Origin: Gaiellasilicea sp963765705
GTDB taxonomy: Bacteria; Actinomycetota; Thermoleophilia; Gaiellales; Gaiellaceae
DNA length: 64,000 nucleotides
Direction of reading: 5' to 3'
Assembly: GCA_963765705.1 (NCBI GenBank)
Contig: CAVXXJ010000006.1
Coordinates: 248,001-312,000 of the forward strand
Made by a program: the position numbers and the translations under genes. Below are positions 1-7,398 of this stretch, one piece after another. How positions within the stretch are numbered: the stretch's first letter is position 1; every line of letters starts with the position of its first letter. The notes beneath the pieces are model-generated. The model saw only the letters and a list, made by a program, of their open reading frames with translations. It was not told where the DNA came from and searched no databases.

Positions 1-1263
1 GCCGTGATCGTCGACAAGAGCCTGCTGCCGCTCTGGGACCAGTTCAAGGACAAGACAGAGATCGAGCACGTGCTCGTCGTCGAGGACTCGTACGAGGAGC
101 TGCTCGCAGGTGCGAGCGCCGACGACTACGAGAGTCCGGTGCTGGACGAGAACACGGCGGCTGCCATGTGCTACACGAGCGGCACGACGGGGATGCCGAA
201 GGGCGTTCTCTACTCGCACCGCTCAGCTGTCCTGCACACGCTCGGCCAGGCGCTGGTCGCACCGCTCGGGCTGCACGTGACCGAGGCCGAGACGATGCTG
301 CCGGTCGTGCCGATGTTCCACGCGAACGCCTGGGGCTATCCGTACACGTGCCTGATGGTCGGCGCGAAGCTCGTCTTCCCCGGTCCGTTCCTCGATCCCG
401 AGACGCTGCTCGACGACTTCGAGCAGGAGGGCGTGACGATCACCGCGGGGGTCCCGACGATCTGGATGGGCATCCTCGGCATGCTCGACAAGGAGCCCGA
501 CCGCTGGAACCTCGAGAAGCTGCAGTACATGCTCGTCGGCGGCTCGGCCGCGCCGAGGGCGATGATCGCCGGCTTCCGGCAGCGGCACGGCAAGACCGTC
601 GTCCACGGCTGGGGCATGACCGAGACCTCGCCGCTCGCGACCGCATCCGACTACATCGGCGAGTTCCGGACCGCCGACGAGGAGACGCAGCTCGACGTCG
701 TCGCCATGCAGGGCCTGCCAATCCCGTTCGTCGAGCTGCGGGCGATCGGCGACGACGGCAAGGAGATCCCCTGGGACGCGGAGGCGATGGGTGAGCTCGA
801 GGTGCGGGGTCCCTGGGTGGCGGCCGGCTACTACGAGACTCCGGAGCAGGCCGAGCGCTGGACCGACGACGGCTGGTTCAAGACGGGCGACATCGCGTCC
901 TTCCATCCCAACGGCTACGTGATGATCAAGGACCGCTCGAAGGACGTGATCAAGTCGGGCGGCGAGTGGATCTCGTCGGTCGATCTCGAGAACGCGCTGA
1001 TGGCGCATCCCGCGATCGCGGAGGCGGCGGTGATCGCGATCCCGCACGAGAAGTGGGACGAGCGGCCGCTGGCCGTCTGCGTGCTGCGCGAGGGGCAGAC
1101 CGCGACGCCGGACGAGCTGACCGCGTTCCTCGCGCCGAGCTTCGCCAAGTTCTGGCTGCCCGACGCCTACGAGTTCGTCGAGGAGATCCCGAAGACGGCG
1201 GTCGGCAAGTTCCGGAAGACCGCCTTGCGGGAGCAGTTCGTCAAAGAGCCGGTCTCCTCGTAG
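1..1263 (+). CDS. Long-chain fatty acid/acyl-CoA ligase, 5'-truncated by window edge
   Basis: AMP-forming acyl-CoA synthetase that activates a carboxylic acid with ATP and CoA. The frame is open to the window edge, so the N-terminal part (about 120-150 residues judging by family size) is missing. About 420 residues remain. Visible motifs are the phosphate-binding loop YTSGTTGMPKG (about residue 57), the A5-like GWGMTETSP, the hinge GWFKTGDIA, and the C-terminal KSGGEWISSVDLE. The adenylation lysine is in PKTAVGKFRK near the end. The stop overlaps the GTG of the next gene by one base, so this is the head of a beta-oxidation-type operon. The substrate cannot be told; GEWISS is typical of the medium/long-chain and DMSP-lyase-like branches. 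Confidence 0.93.
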   Translation, partial: AVIVDKSLLPLWDQFKDKTEIEHVLVVEDSYEELLAGASADDYESPVLDENTAAAMCYTSGTTGMPKGVLYSHRSAVLHTLGQALVAPLGLHVTEAETMLPVVPMFHANAWGYPYTCLMVGAKLVFPGPFLDPETLLDDFEQEGVTITAGVPTIWMGILGMLDKEPDRWNLEKLQYMLVGGSAAPRAMIAGFRQRHGKTVVHGWGMTETSPLATASDYIGEFRTADEETQLDVVAMQGLPIPFVELRAIGDDGKEIPWDAEAMGELEVRGPWVAAGYYETPEQAERWTDDGWFKTGDIASFHPNGYVMIKDRSKDVIKSGGEWISSVDLENALMAHPAIAEAAVIAIPHEKWDERPLAVCVLREGQTATPDELTAFLAPSFAKFWLPDAYEFVEEIPKTAVGKFRKTALREQFVKEPVSS

Positions 1264-1952
1264 TGCAGATCGCCGGGAAGACGTTCATCGTCACGGGTGG
1301 CCGCTCCGGGCTCGGAGAAGCCACCGCGGCGATGCTCGAGCGCGAAGGCGCCACGGTCGTGATCGCCGACCTGCCGGAGACGGACGTGACGGACGAGGGC
1401 GCGGTGCGCTCGCTCGTCGAGTCGTGCGAGGAGCTGCACGGCGTCGTCAACTGCGCCGGGATCGGCGGCGGGGCCCGCGTGATCGGGTTCCCGCTCGACC
1501 GCTTCCGCAAGGTGATCGAGGTGAACCTGATCGGCACCTTCAACGTGCTCAGTCAGGCGGCCGCGAAGATGGCCGAGGGCGAGCCGGACGAGGAGGGCAC
1601 GCGCGGCGTCATCGTCAACACCGCGTCGAACGCGGCCTTCGACGGCCAGATCGGGCAGGCCGCGTACACGGCGTCGAAAGCGGGCGTCGCCGGCATGACG
1701 CTACCGATCGCGCGCGATCTCGCCTCGAAGGGGATCCGGGTCGTCACGATCGCGCCCGGCCCGTCGGACACCCCGATGCTCGGCCCGATGCGCGAGGACA
1801 TCCGCGAGAGCCTGACCTCGCAGATCCCTTTCCCGAAGCGGCTCGGCCGCGCCGAGGACTTCGCATCGCTCGTCAAGCACATCGTCGAGAACGAGTACCT
1901 CAACGGCGAGGTGATCCGCCTCGATGGAGCCCTCCGAATGGCACCGCGCTGA
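1263..1952 (+). CDS. SDR family dehydrogenase, 3-hydroxyacyl-CoA dehydrogenase type II-like
   Basis: Short-chain dehydrogenase of 229 residues. The Rossmann motif TGGRSGLG lies near residue 10. The catalytic tetrad region is NTASNAAFDG followed by YTASK. The end (NEYLNGEVIRLDGALRMAP) is typical of HSD10-type 3-hydroxy-2-methylbutyryl-CoA or 3-hydroxyacyl-CoA dehydrogenases. The GTG start at 1263 overlaps the upstream TAG by one base and gives the correct N-terminus VQIAGKTFIVTGG; longer extensions lie inside the ligase gene. Position between an acyl-CoA ligase and an enoyl-CoA hydratase supports a beta-oxidation role. The stop is followed two bases later by a structured repeat element (1955-2022). 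Confidence 0.9.
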   Translation: MQIAGKTFIVTGGRSGLGEATAAMLEREGATVVIADLPETDVTDEGAVRSLVESCEELHGVVNCAGIGGGARVIGFPLDRFRKVIEVNLIGTFNVLSQAAAKMAEGEPDEEGTRGVIVNTASNAAFDGQIGQAAYTASKAGVAGMTLPIARDLASKGIRVVTIAPGPSDTPMLGPMREDIRESLTSQIPFPKRLGRAEDFASLVKHIVENEYLNGEVIRLDGALRMAPR

Positions 1953-1954
1953 TA

Positions 1955-2022
1955 GCGCAAGATCGACATCCGCAAAGCGGATGCCGATCGCGCAAAATCC
2001 CTGAAGTGGCCGCTTCGCGGCC
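1955..2022 (+). repeat. Structured intergenic repeat element, copy A
   Basis: A 68-nt element starts two bases after the SDR stop. The arms GATCGACATCCGC (1961-1973) and GCGGATGCCGATC (1977-1989) form a stem with an AAA loop and one A-C mismatch. The stem is extended by GCGC (1955-1958) and GCGC (1990-1993) around an AA bulge. A second hairpin, GGCCGC-TTC-GCGGCC, sits at 2008-2022. The reverse complement of 12134-12204 matches it at about 58 of 71 aligned positions by hand count. No U-tract follows, so it is not a standard intrinsic terminator. It sits immediately upstream of the enoyl-CoA hydratase ribosome binding site. Confidence 0.75.
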
Positions 2023-2034
2023 GAGAGGAGTTGT

Positions 2035-2823
2035 ATGGCTGAGTACGTCAAGGTCGAAGTGGACGGCCGCGTTGCGATCATCACGCTCGACCACCCGCCC
2101 GTGAACGCGCTGTCCTCGAAGCTGCTCGAGGAGCTCGAGGAGGAGTACGACCGGCTCGACCGCGACGACGAGGTGCGCGCGATCGTGCTCCGCGGCGAGG
2201 GCGAGAAGGCCTTCGTCGCGGGCGCCGACATCACCGAGTTCCCGGCGATGCGCGAGCAGATCGAGGAGGCCGCGGAGACCGGCTCGGCGCGCGGGATCCA
2301 GAAGCTGGCCGCGCGGATGGATGCCGGCCGGACGCCCGTGATCGCCGCCATCCACGGCTACTGCCTGGGCGGCGGCCTCGAGCTGGCCATGGCGTGCGAC
2401 ATCCGGATCGCGGCCGAGGACGCACAGCTGGGCCAGCCGGAGATCAAGCTCGGCCTGATCCCGGGCGGCGGCGGCACCCAGCGGCTACCGCGGCTCGTCG
2501 GGCAAGGTCGGGCGCTGCTGCTCAACCTCTCCGGCGACCCGATCTCCGGCGCGCAGGCCTACGACTGGGGGCTGGTCGAGAAGGCCGTGCCGCTCGCGGA
2601 GCTGCTGGACGCGGCGAAGGAGCTCGCGCGCACGCTCTCCGAGCGCTCGCCCTTCGCCATGGGCGTGATCAAGGAGCTCGCCTCGGAGACGCGCGACCTG
2701 CCGCTGTCGGAGGGCATGCGCCGCGAGGCGCAGGGCTTCATCCGCTGCATCGGCAGTGAGGACGGCGCCGAGGGCGTGATCGCTTTCCTGGAGAAGCGGA
2801 AGCCCGAGTTCACAGGACGATGA
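2035..2823 (+). CDS. Enoyl-CoA hydratase/isomerase family protein
   Basis: Crotonase-fold enzyme of 262 residues that hydrates 2-enoyl-CoA in fatty or branched-chain acid degradation. AFVAGADI forms the oxyanion-hole region. Both catalytic glutamates of true hydratases are present, in CLGGGLELAMACD and PEIKLGLIPGGGGTQRL. ATG 2035 is preceded by GAGAGGAG. The TGA overlaps the next ATG (ATGA, 2820-2823). The structured element 1955-2022 lies in its leader. It could equally act as a multifunctional crotonase on other CoA esters. Confidence 0.93.
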   Translation: MAEYVKVEVDGRVAIITLDHPPVNALSSKLLEELEEEYDRLDRDDEVRAIVLRGEGEKAFVAGADITEFPAMREQIEEAAETGSARGIQKLAARMDAGRTPVIAAIHGYCLGGGLELAMACDIRIAAEDAQLGQPEIKLGLIPGGGGTQRLPRLVGQGRALLLNLSGDPISGAQAYDWGLVEKAVPLAELLDAAKELARTLSERSPFAMGVIKELASETRDLPLSEGMRREAQGFIRCIGSEDGAEGVIAFLEKRKPEFTGR

Positions 2824-3734
2824 AAGCCGCGGTCCTCCACGAGACGGGCAGGCCGCTCGCCGTCGAGGACGTCCCGGAGCCCGAAGCCGGCGACGGGCAG
2901 TCGATCCTCGACGTGAAGGCGGCCGGGATCAACTTCGCCGACGTCCTGATCAAGAACGGCCACTACCCCCAGCCTCCGGAACTGCCGACGGTGCTGGGCA
3001 ACGAGGTCGCGGGCGACATCGACGGACGGCGCGTCGTCGCGTTCGTGCGCCACTCCGGCGGCGGCTATGCCGAGCGGGTCGCAGTCGACGACGAGTGGGT
3101 GTTCGAGCTGCCGGCCGGAGCCAGCTACGCCGAAGGAGCCGCGTTCCTGACCACGTACCTGACCGCCTGGATCCCCCTGATCCGGCTCGCGCGGATCCAT
3201 CCCCACTCGAACGTGCTCGTCACGGCCGCGGCAGGCGGCGTCGGCACGGCCGCGATTCAGATCGGCGTCTTCGCAGGCGCGAACGTGACCGCGGCGGCGG
3301 GCTCGGAGGACAAGCTCCGGCTGGCCCGCGACCTCGGTGCGCAGCGAACCGTGTCGTACGAGGAGATCGGCGCGCTGGACGACATCGATGTGGCGCTCGA
3401 CCCCGTCGGCGGGCCGGTGTTCGCCGACTGCATCAACTCGCTGCGGCCGCTGGGCGTCGCGATCGGGATCGGCTTCGCCGGCGGCGCCTGGGAACCGGTC
3501 GACCCGGCGCGGCTGGTCGGACGCAACATCGGCGTGCTCGGCTTCTACCTCGGCCGGCTGATGGGCTTCCAGGCGGACATGATCCGGCGCGAGGTCGAGG
3601 AGCTGCTGGCGCTCTGGCGCCGCGGCGCGATCAAGCCGGTCGTCGGCGCCGAGTTCCCGCTCGAGCAGGCGAACGAGGCGCTCGACCTGATCGGTTCGCG
3701 GAAATCGACCGGCAAGGTCGTTCTTGTTCCCTGA
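2820..3734 (+). CDS. Quinone oxidoreductase-like zinc-free MDR dehydrogenase
   Basis: Medium-chain dehydrogenase/reductase of 304 residues, NADPH:quinone oxidoreductase (QorA-like) family. The N-terminal GroES-like domain contains GNEVAGDIDG. The NADPH-binding motif AAAGGVGTAAIQIG lies near residue 138. The usual structural zinc cysteine cluster is absent, as in zinc-free members. It probably reduces an alpha,beta-unsaturated carbonyl or enoyl-CoA-type substrate. It overlaps the hydratase by four bases and the next SDR by 11 bases, so translation is probably coupled. Confidence 0.85.
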   Translation: MKAAVLHETGRPLAVEDVPEPEAGDGQSILDVKAAGINFADVLIKNGHYPQPPELPTVLGNEVAGDIDGRRVVAFVRHSGGGYAERVAVDDEWVFELPAGASYAEGAAFLTTYLTAWIPLIRLARIHPHSNVLVTAAAGGVGTAAIQIGVFAGANVTAAAGSEDKLRLARDLGAQRTVSYEEIGALDDIDVALDPVGGPVFADCINSLRPLGVAIGIGFAGGAWEPVDPARLVGRNIGVLGFYLGRLMGFQADMIRREVEELLALWRRGAIKPVVGAEFPLEQANEALDLIGSRKSTGKVVLVP

Positions 3735-4401
3735 GACCGCAGTCGTCACGGGCGCCTCGGGCGGGATCGGGCGCGCACTCGTCGCCGCGCTCGAGGCCGA
3801 GGGCGCCGAGGTACGTGGCCTCGATCTCGTCGATGGCTTCGACGTCTCCGACCCTCAGGCGTGGCTGGACATCGAGCCGGCCGACGTCGTCTGCCTCAAC
3901 GCCGGCGTGCTCGCAAAGGGGGACGGCACGATCGACGACTACCGGCGGATCCTGGCCGTCAACGTCGACGGCGTCGTCTTCGGCGTCCAGGCGCTGACAC
4001 CGCGGATGCGCGAGGGAAGCGTCTTCGTCGTCACCGCGTCGCTCGCCGGCTTGATGCCGATGGAGTCGGACCCGCTCTACGTCCTGACCAAGCACGCTGT
4101 GGTCGGCTATGCGCGCTCGATGGCACCCGTGCTCGAGCCGCGCGGGATCCGGATCAACCTGATCTGTCCCGGCATCGTGCGGACGCCGATGACCGAGCCC
4201 GCTCAGGCCGACCTCGACGCGGCCGGCTTCCCGCTGATGGAGCCGGAGCAGATCGCCGAGGCGGCGCTGCTCGCCGCCCGCAGCGAGGAGACGGGACAGG
4301 CGTGGGTCTGCCAGCCGGGCCGCGAGCCGCTCAAGTTCAAGTTCCCGAACGTCCCCGGCCCGAGGGTCGAGGGCGCCGAGGGGATGGTGCCGCAGCTGTG
4401 A
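3724..4401 (+). CDS. SDR family NAD(P)-dependent oxidoreductase
   Basis: Short-chain dehydrogenase of 225 residues. It has TGASGGIG near residue 9, NAGV, the serine in VTASLAGL and the pair YVLTK. The proposed TTG start (3724) lies inside the end of the preceding gene and places the Rossmann motif at the usual distance from the N-terminus. The C-terminus (VCQPGREPLKFKFPNVPGPR) is shared by a subgroup found next to acyl-CoA metabolism genes. Substrate unknown; probably a hydroxyacyl or alcohol intermediate of the same pathway. Confidence 0.87.
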   Translation: MFPETAVVTGASGGIGRALVAALEAEGAEVRGLDLVDGFDVSDPQAWLDIEPADVVCLNAGVLAKGDGTIDDYRRILAVNVDGVVFGVQALTPRMREGSVFVVTASLAGLMPMESDPLYVLTKHAVVGYARSMAPVLEPRGIRINLICPGIVRTPMTEPAQADLDAAGFPLMEPEQIAEAALLAARSEETGQAWVCQPGREPLKFKFPNVPGPRVEGAEGMVPQL

Positions 4402-5396
4402 AGCTCGGACTGCAGCTCGGCTACGACGACCCGATCGGCGGCGTCGCGATGGCGCAGCAGGCCGACCGGCTCGGCTTCGACTCCGTCTGGACGTCGGAGG
4501 CGTGGGGCGCCGATGCGGTCACGATGGCGAGCTGGATCGCGGCGACGACCGAGCAGATCGGGATCGGCACAGCGATCATGCAGATGCCGGCGCGCACGCC
4601 GGCGATGACGGCGATGACGGTCGCGACGCTCGACCAGCTTTCGGGCGGCCGCGTCCTGCTCGGCCTCGGCACCTCGGGGCCGCAGGTGGTCGAGGGCTGG
4701 CACGGCGTCGCGTGGGGCAAGCCGCTCGGCCGCACGCGCGAGTACGTCGAGATCGTCCGCGCCGCGCTCCGCCGCGAGACGGTCGAGCACCACGGCGCCC
4801 ACTACGACATCCCCTACTCCGGCGACGACGCGACCGGGCTCGGCAAGCCGCTGAAGCTGATCCTGAAGCCGCTGCGCCGCGACGTGCCGATCTACCTCGC
4901 CGCGATCGGGCCGAAGAACGTCGCCCTCGCAGCCGAGATCGCCGACGGCTGGCTGCCGATCTTCTTCTCCCCGTATCGCTTCCGCGAGATCCACGGGCCC
5001 TCGCTCGAGGGCGCAGCCGAGGACTTCCAGGTCGCGCCGATGTGCCCGGTCCTCGTCGGCGACGACGTGCAGCAGTGCCGCGACATGCTGAAGCCGATGC
5101 TCGCTCTCTACATCGGCGGCATGGGCGCGCGCGGCAAGAACTTCTACAACTCGCTCACGCAGCGCTACGGCTTCGAGGAGGCCGCCGCGAAGATCCAGGA
5201 GCTCTATCTCACCGGGATGAAGGGTGAGGCGGCGATGACGGTTCCCGATGAGCTCGTCGACGAGATCGCGCTCGTCGGCCCAAAGGAGCGGATCGCCGAG
5301 CGGCTCGAGGCATGGCGCGAAGCCGGCGTCTCGACGCTCGTGATCCAGGCACGCCAGCAGGAGGCGCTCGACGTGATGGCTGAGCTGCTGCTGTGA
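4398..5396 (+). CDS. LLM-class flavin-dependent (probably F420) oxidoreductase
   Basis: Luciferase-like TIM-barrel enzyme of 332 residues. It starts with GTG at 4398, four bases before the upstream SDR ends (GTGA overlap). Characteristic features are the N-terminal KLGLQLGYDDP, FDSVWTSEAWG, GIGTAIMQMPARTPAMTAMT, GRVLLGLGTSGPQVVEGWHG and PIYLAAIGPKN. This pattern is typical of actinobacterial F420-dependent LLM enzymes. The reaction is unknown; it may oxidise or reduce an acyl-CoA-derived intermediate handled by this operon. FMN cannot be excluded. Confidence 0.88.
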   Translation: MKLGLQLGYDDPIGGVAMAQQADRLGFDSVWTSEAWGADAVTMASWIAATTEQIGIGTAIMQMPARTPAMTAMTVATLDQLSGGRVLLGLGTSGPQVVEGWHGVAWGKPLGRTREYVEIVRAALRRETVEHHGAHYDIPYSGDDATGLGKPLKLILKPLRRDVPIYLAAIGPKNVALAAEIADGWLPIFFSPYRFREIHGPSLEGAAEDFQVAPMCPVLVGDDVQQCRDMLKPMLALYIGGMGARGKNFYNSLTQRYGFEEAAAKIQELYLTGMKGEAAMTVPDELVDEIALVGPKERIAERLEAWREAGVSTLVIQARQQEALDVMAELLL

Positions 5397-6310
5397 AGGA
5401 AGCGTTCGCGGCCGCGCTCGGAGAGCCGGTCGAGCGTGCCGTGCTGCTGGCCGGCGGCGCCTCGAAGGAAGCCTGGGCGGTCGACGCGGGTGGACGCGAG
5501 CTGCTGATCCGGCGTGCCGCCGGCGGCGTCATCCATCAGGCGACGCTGTCGCTCGAGCACGAGTTCGAGGTGCTGCGGGCGGCGCACGAGGCCGGCGTGA
5601 AGGTGCCGGAGCCGATCGCCTATCTGGGCGAGATCGACGGACGCGAGGCGTTCGTGATGGAGCGGATCAAGGGCGAGACGATCGGCCGGCGGATCGTGAA
5701 GAGCCCGCCGCCCGGCCTCGACGTCCAGCTCGCCGAGGAGCTCGCGAAGATCCATGCGATCCCGCCCGAGCGGCTGCCGTTCCTCGAGCAGGGTGACGCG
5801 GTCGCACGCTTCTACGAGGAGCTCGACTCGGTCGGCGAGCCCCACCCCGCGATCGAGCTCGGGTTGCACTGGGTCAAGCAGCGGCTGCCGCAGGGCCGCG
5901 AGCCGGTCGTCGTCCACGGCGACTGGCGGATCGGCAACGTCGCCGTAGACGCGAACGGCCTCGTCGCGGTGCTCGACTGGGAGTTCGCCCATCTCTCCGA
6001 CCCGATCGAGGATCTCGCCTGGCCGCTGGTGCGCGCCTGGCGGTTCGGCGCGGACGACAAGCACCTCGGCGGCGTCGCCGGCCTCGACCGCTACCTCGAT
6101 CGCTACGCCGAGCTCACCGGCCGCGAGGTGACGCGGGAGGAGCTGCTCGTCTGGGAGGTCTTCGGCAACGTCAAGTGGGCCACCGGCTGCCTGACCCAGT
6201 CGCGCCGCCACCTGAACGGCCAGGAGCGCTCGGTCGAGCTCGCCGTGCTGGGGCGGCTCGCCGCCGAGATGGAGTACGAGCTACTGGACCTCATCGACCA
6301 TGCCGCATGA
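5393..6310 (+). CDS. Aminoglycoside/choline phosphotransferase-fold kinase (APH family)
   Basis: APH-fold kinase of 305 residues. The catalytic loop is VVHGDWRIGN and the metal-binding segment VLDWEF. It is followed by a DPIEDLAW stretch typical of the subgroup linked to acyl-CoA dehydrogenases (ACAD10/11-like small-molecule kinases). These kinases are thought to phosphorylate hydroxylated acyl-CoA intermediates so they can be eliminated. Here it sits with a DUF6285-like gene in a beta-oxidation operon, which supports that role over antibiotic resistance. The GTG start overlaps the upstream stop by four bases. Confidence 0.85.
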   Translation: MKEAFAAALGEPVERAVLLAGGASKEAWAVDAGGRELLIRRAAGGVIHQATLSLEHEFEVLRAAHEAGVKVPEPIAYLGEIDGREAFVMERIKGETIGRRIVKSPPPGLDVQLAEELAKIHAIPPERLPFLEQGDAVARFYEELDSVGEPHPAIELGLHWVKQRLPQGREPVVVHGDWRIGNVAVDANGLVAVLDWEFAHLSDPIEDLAWPLVRAWRFGADDKHLGGVAGLDRYLDRYAELTGREVTREELLVWEVFGNVKWATGCLTQSRRHLNGQERSVELAVLGRLAAEMEYELLDLIDHAA

Positions 6311-6614
6311 CCGCCCGACGCCGCAGGAGCTCGCCGAGGCGGTGCGCGAGTTCCTCCAGGACGAGATTCTCCCGATCGTCGACGACCACCGGCTGAAGTT
6401 CCGCACGATCGTCGCCATCAACGGCCTCGGCATCGCCGAGCGGGAGCTCTGGGCGACGACGACGCCGAGCGAACAGGACTGGGAGCTCGCGCGCCGCATC
6501 CGAGCCGGGGACGTGCCGGAGAACGCCGTCGCACTGCTGAAGGAACAGGTCGCGGAGAAGCTGCGCGTGTCGAATCCGAGGCACCTCGCCAAGTACGACG
6601 ATCCGCTACGGTAG
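6300..6614 (+). CDS. DUF6285-like conserved small protein
   Basis: A 104-residue soluble, charged protein beginning MPHDRPTPQELAEAVREFL, with LKFRTIVAINGLGIAERE in the middle. The pattern matches small helical proteins (DUF6285 as I recall) that follow APH-fold kinases in actinobacterial and proteobacterial acyl-CoA operons. It overlaps the kinase by 11 bases, implying coupled expression and perhaps a complex with the kinase. No catalytic motif is visible. Function unknown. Confidence 0.75.
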   Translation: MPHDRPTPQELAEAVREFLQDEILPIVDDHRLKFRTIVAINGLGIAERELWATTTPSEQDWELARRIRAGDVPENAVALLKEQVAEKLRVSNPRHLAKYDDPLR

Positions 6615-6629
6615 GAGTGTCTTCATGAC

Positions 6630-6710
6630 GGGCGGCGTTCCTGATCGAGCCGCCTGGGCACCTGAGAGGAGCCCGAAGCCGCATCAGCGGCAAACCAACA
6701 AGGAGGCGGT
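6630..6710 (+). promoter_or_regulatory. Structured pnuC leader, candidate riboswitch-like element
   Basis: Three hairpins follow one another. Hairpin 1 is GGCGGC (6631-6636) with GCCGCC (6649-6654). Hairpin 2 is GGGC (6656-6659) with GCCC (6671-6674), with an inner CCT-GAG-AGG. Hairpin 3 is GCCGC-ATCA-GCGGC (6678-6691). An A-rich linker and AAGGAGG follow. CCGCCT (6650-6655), one arm of hairpin 1, is also the exact complement of AGGCGG (6704-6709) overlapping the Shine-Dalgarno. Two exclusive folds, ribosome site free or masked, are therefore possible. It does not match a known riboswitch consensus that I can recall. Confidence 0.5.
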
Positions 6711-6711
6711 A

Positions 6712-7398
6712 ATGATCGATCGGCTCGGGCGCCACGTGCACAGCCCGTTCCTGCACGCTGCCGTGGCGGCAACCTTCATCGCGATCAACCTCGCCGGCTA
6801 CGCGTTTCTCGGCGGCCGCGACTTCGTCGAGGGCTGGGGCGGCGGCCTGGCGGCGGTGATCGCAACCTGCTTTCTCGTCTGGAAGAGCCAGGGCTACTGG
6901 GCGTGGATGATCGTCAACGCGGGCTTGTGGTGCGCGCTCTTCTTCTCCAGCGGGCTGCCGCTCCTCGGCTGGCTGCAGGTGAGCTTTCTGGGCTTCGCCG
7001 CCTACGGAATGCTGCAGTGGGCCCTCGTCAAGTGGCGGATCGGCTGGAATCCACGCGTGCGCAGCGATCAGGTCGGGACGGTCATGGCCGTCGGCGTGTT
7101 CGTGTACAGCGTCTACGCCTACCGCAACATGGAGGGCTACACCGGCACGCTCTGGTGGGCGCTCGAGGCAGGAAGCGTCGTGCTCGCAATCGCGGCGATG
7201 TGGCTGGACGCCTTCCGCTACAAGGCGAACTGGATCGCGTGGACGCTCTCGAACGTCTGCGCCTGGCCGCTCTTCTACCACGGCGGGCTCTGGGGTCCCT
7301 TTGCGATGACGTTCGTCTACCAGGCGATCAATGTCGTCGGCTGGTTCCAGTGGGTCCGCGACGAGCGGCGGCTGCACGGCGCGGTGGCGGTCGCGTGA
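6712..7398 (+). CDS. pnuC: Nicotinamide riboside transporter PnuC
   Basis: Integral membrane protein of 228 residues with about seven hydrophobic segments. It belongs to the PnuC family, which imports nicotinamide riboside by facilitated diffusion. Family features are the repeated tryptophan-rich pattern SQGYWAWMIVN and ANWIAWTLSNV. I chose ATG 6712 because AAGGAGGCGG ends just upstream and the preceding in-frame ATG at 6625 would include the structured leader. The stop overlaps nadR by four bases. Uptake coupled to the NadR kinase next door explains one-way import. Confidence 0.93.
   Translation: MIDRLGRHVHSPFLHAAVAATFIAINLAGYAFLGGRDFVEGWGGGLAAVIATCFLVWKSQGYWAWMIVNAGLWCALFFSSGLPLLGWLQVSFLGFAAYGMLQWALVKWRIGWNPRVRSDQVGTVMAVGVFVYSVYAYRNMEGYTGTLWWALEAGSVVLAIAAMWLDAFRYKANWIAWTLSNVCAWPLFYHGGLWGPFAMTFVYQAINVVGWFQWVRDERRLHGAVAVA

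Noticed and set aside
6660..6700. CTGAGA in the pnuC leader as a TPP riboswitch core
   Set aside because: The other TPP-box elements (ACCCTT, CTGAT..GG..AATGCCAGCG) are absent, and the neighbouring gene is NAD-related rather than thiamine-related.
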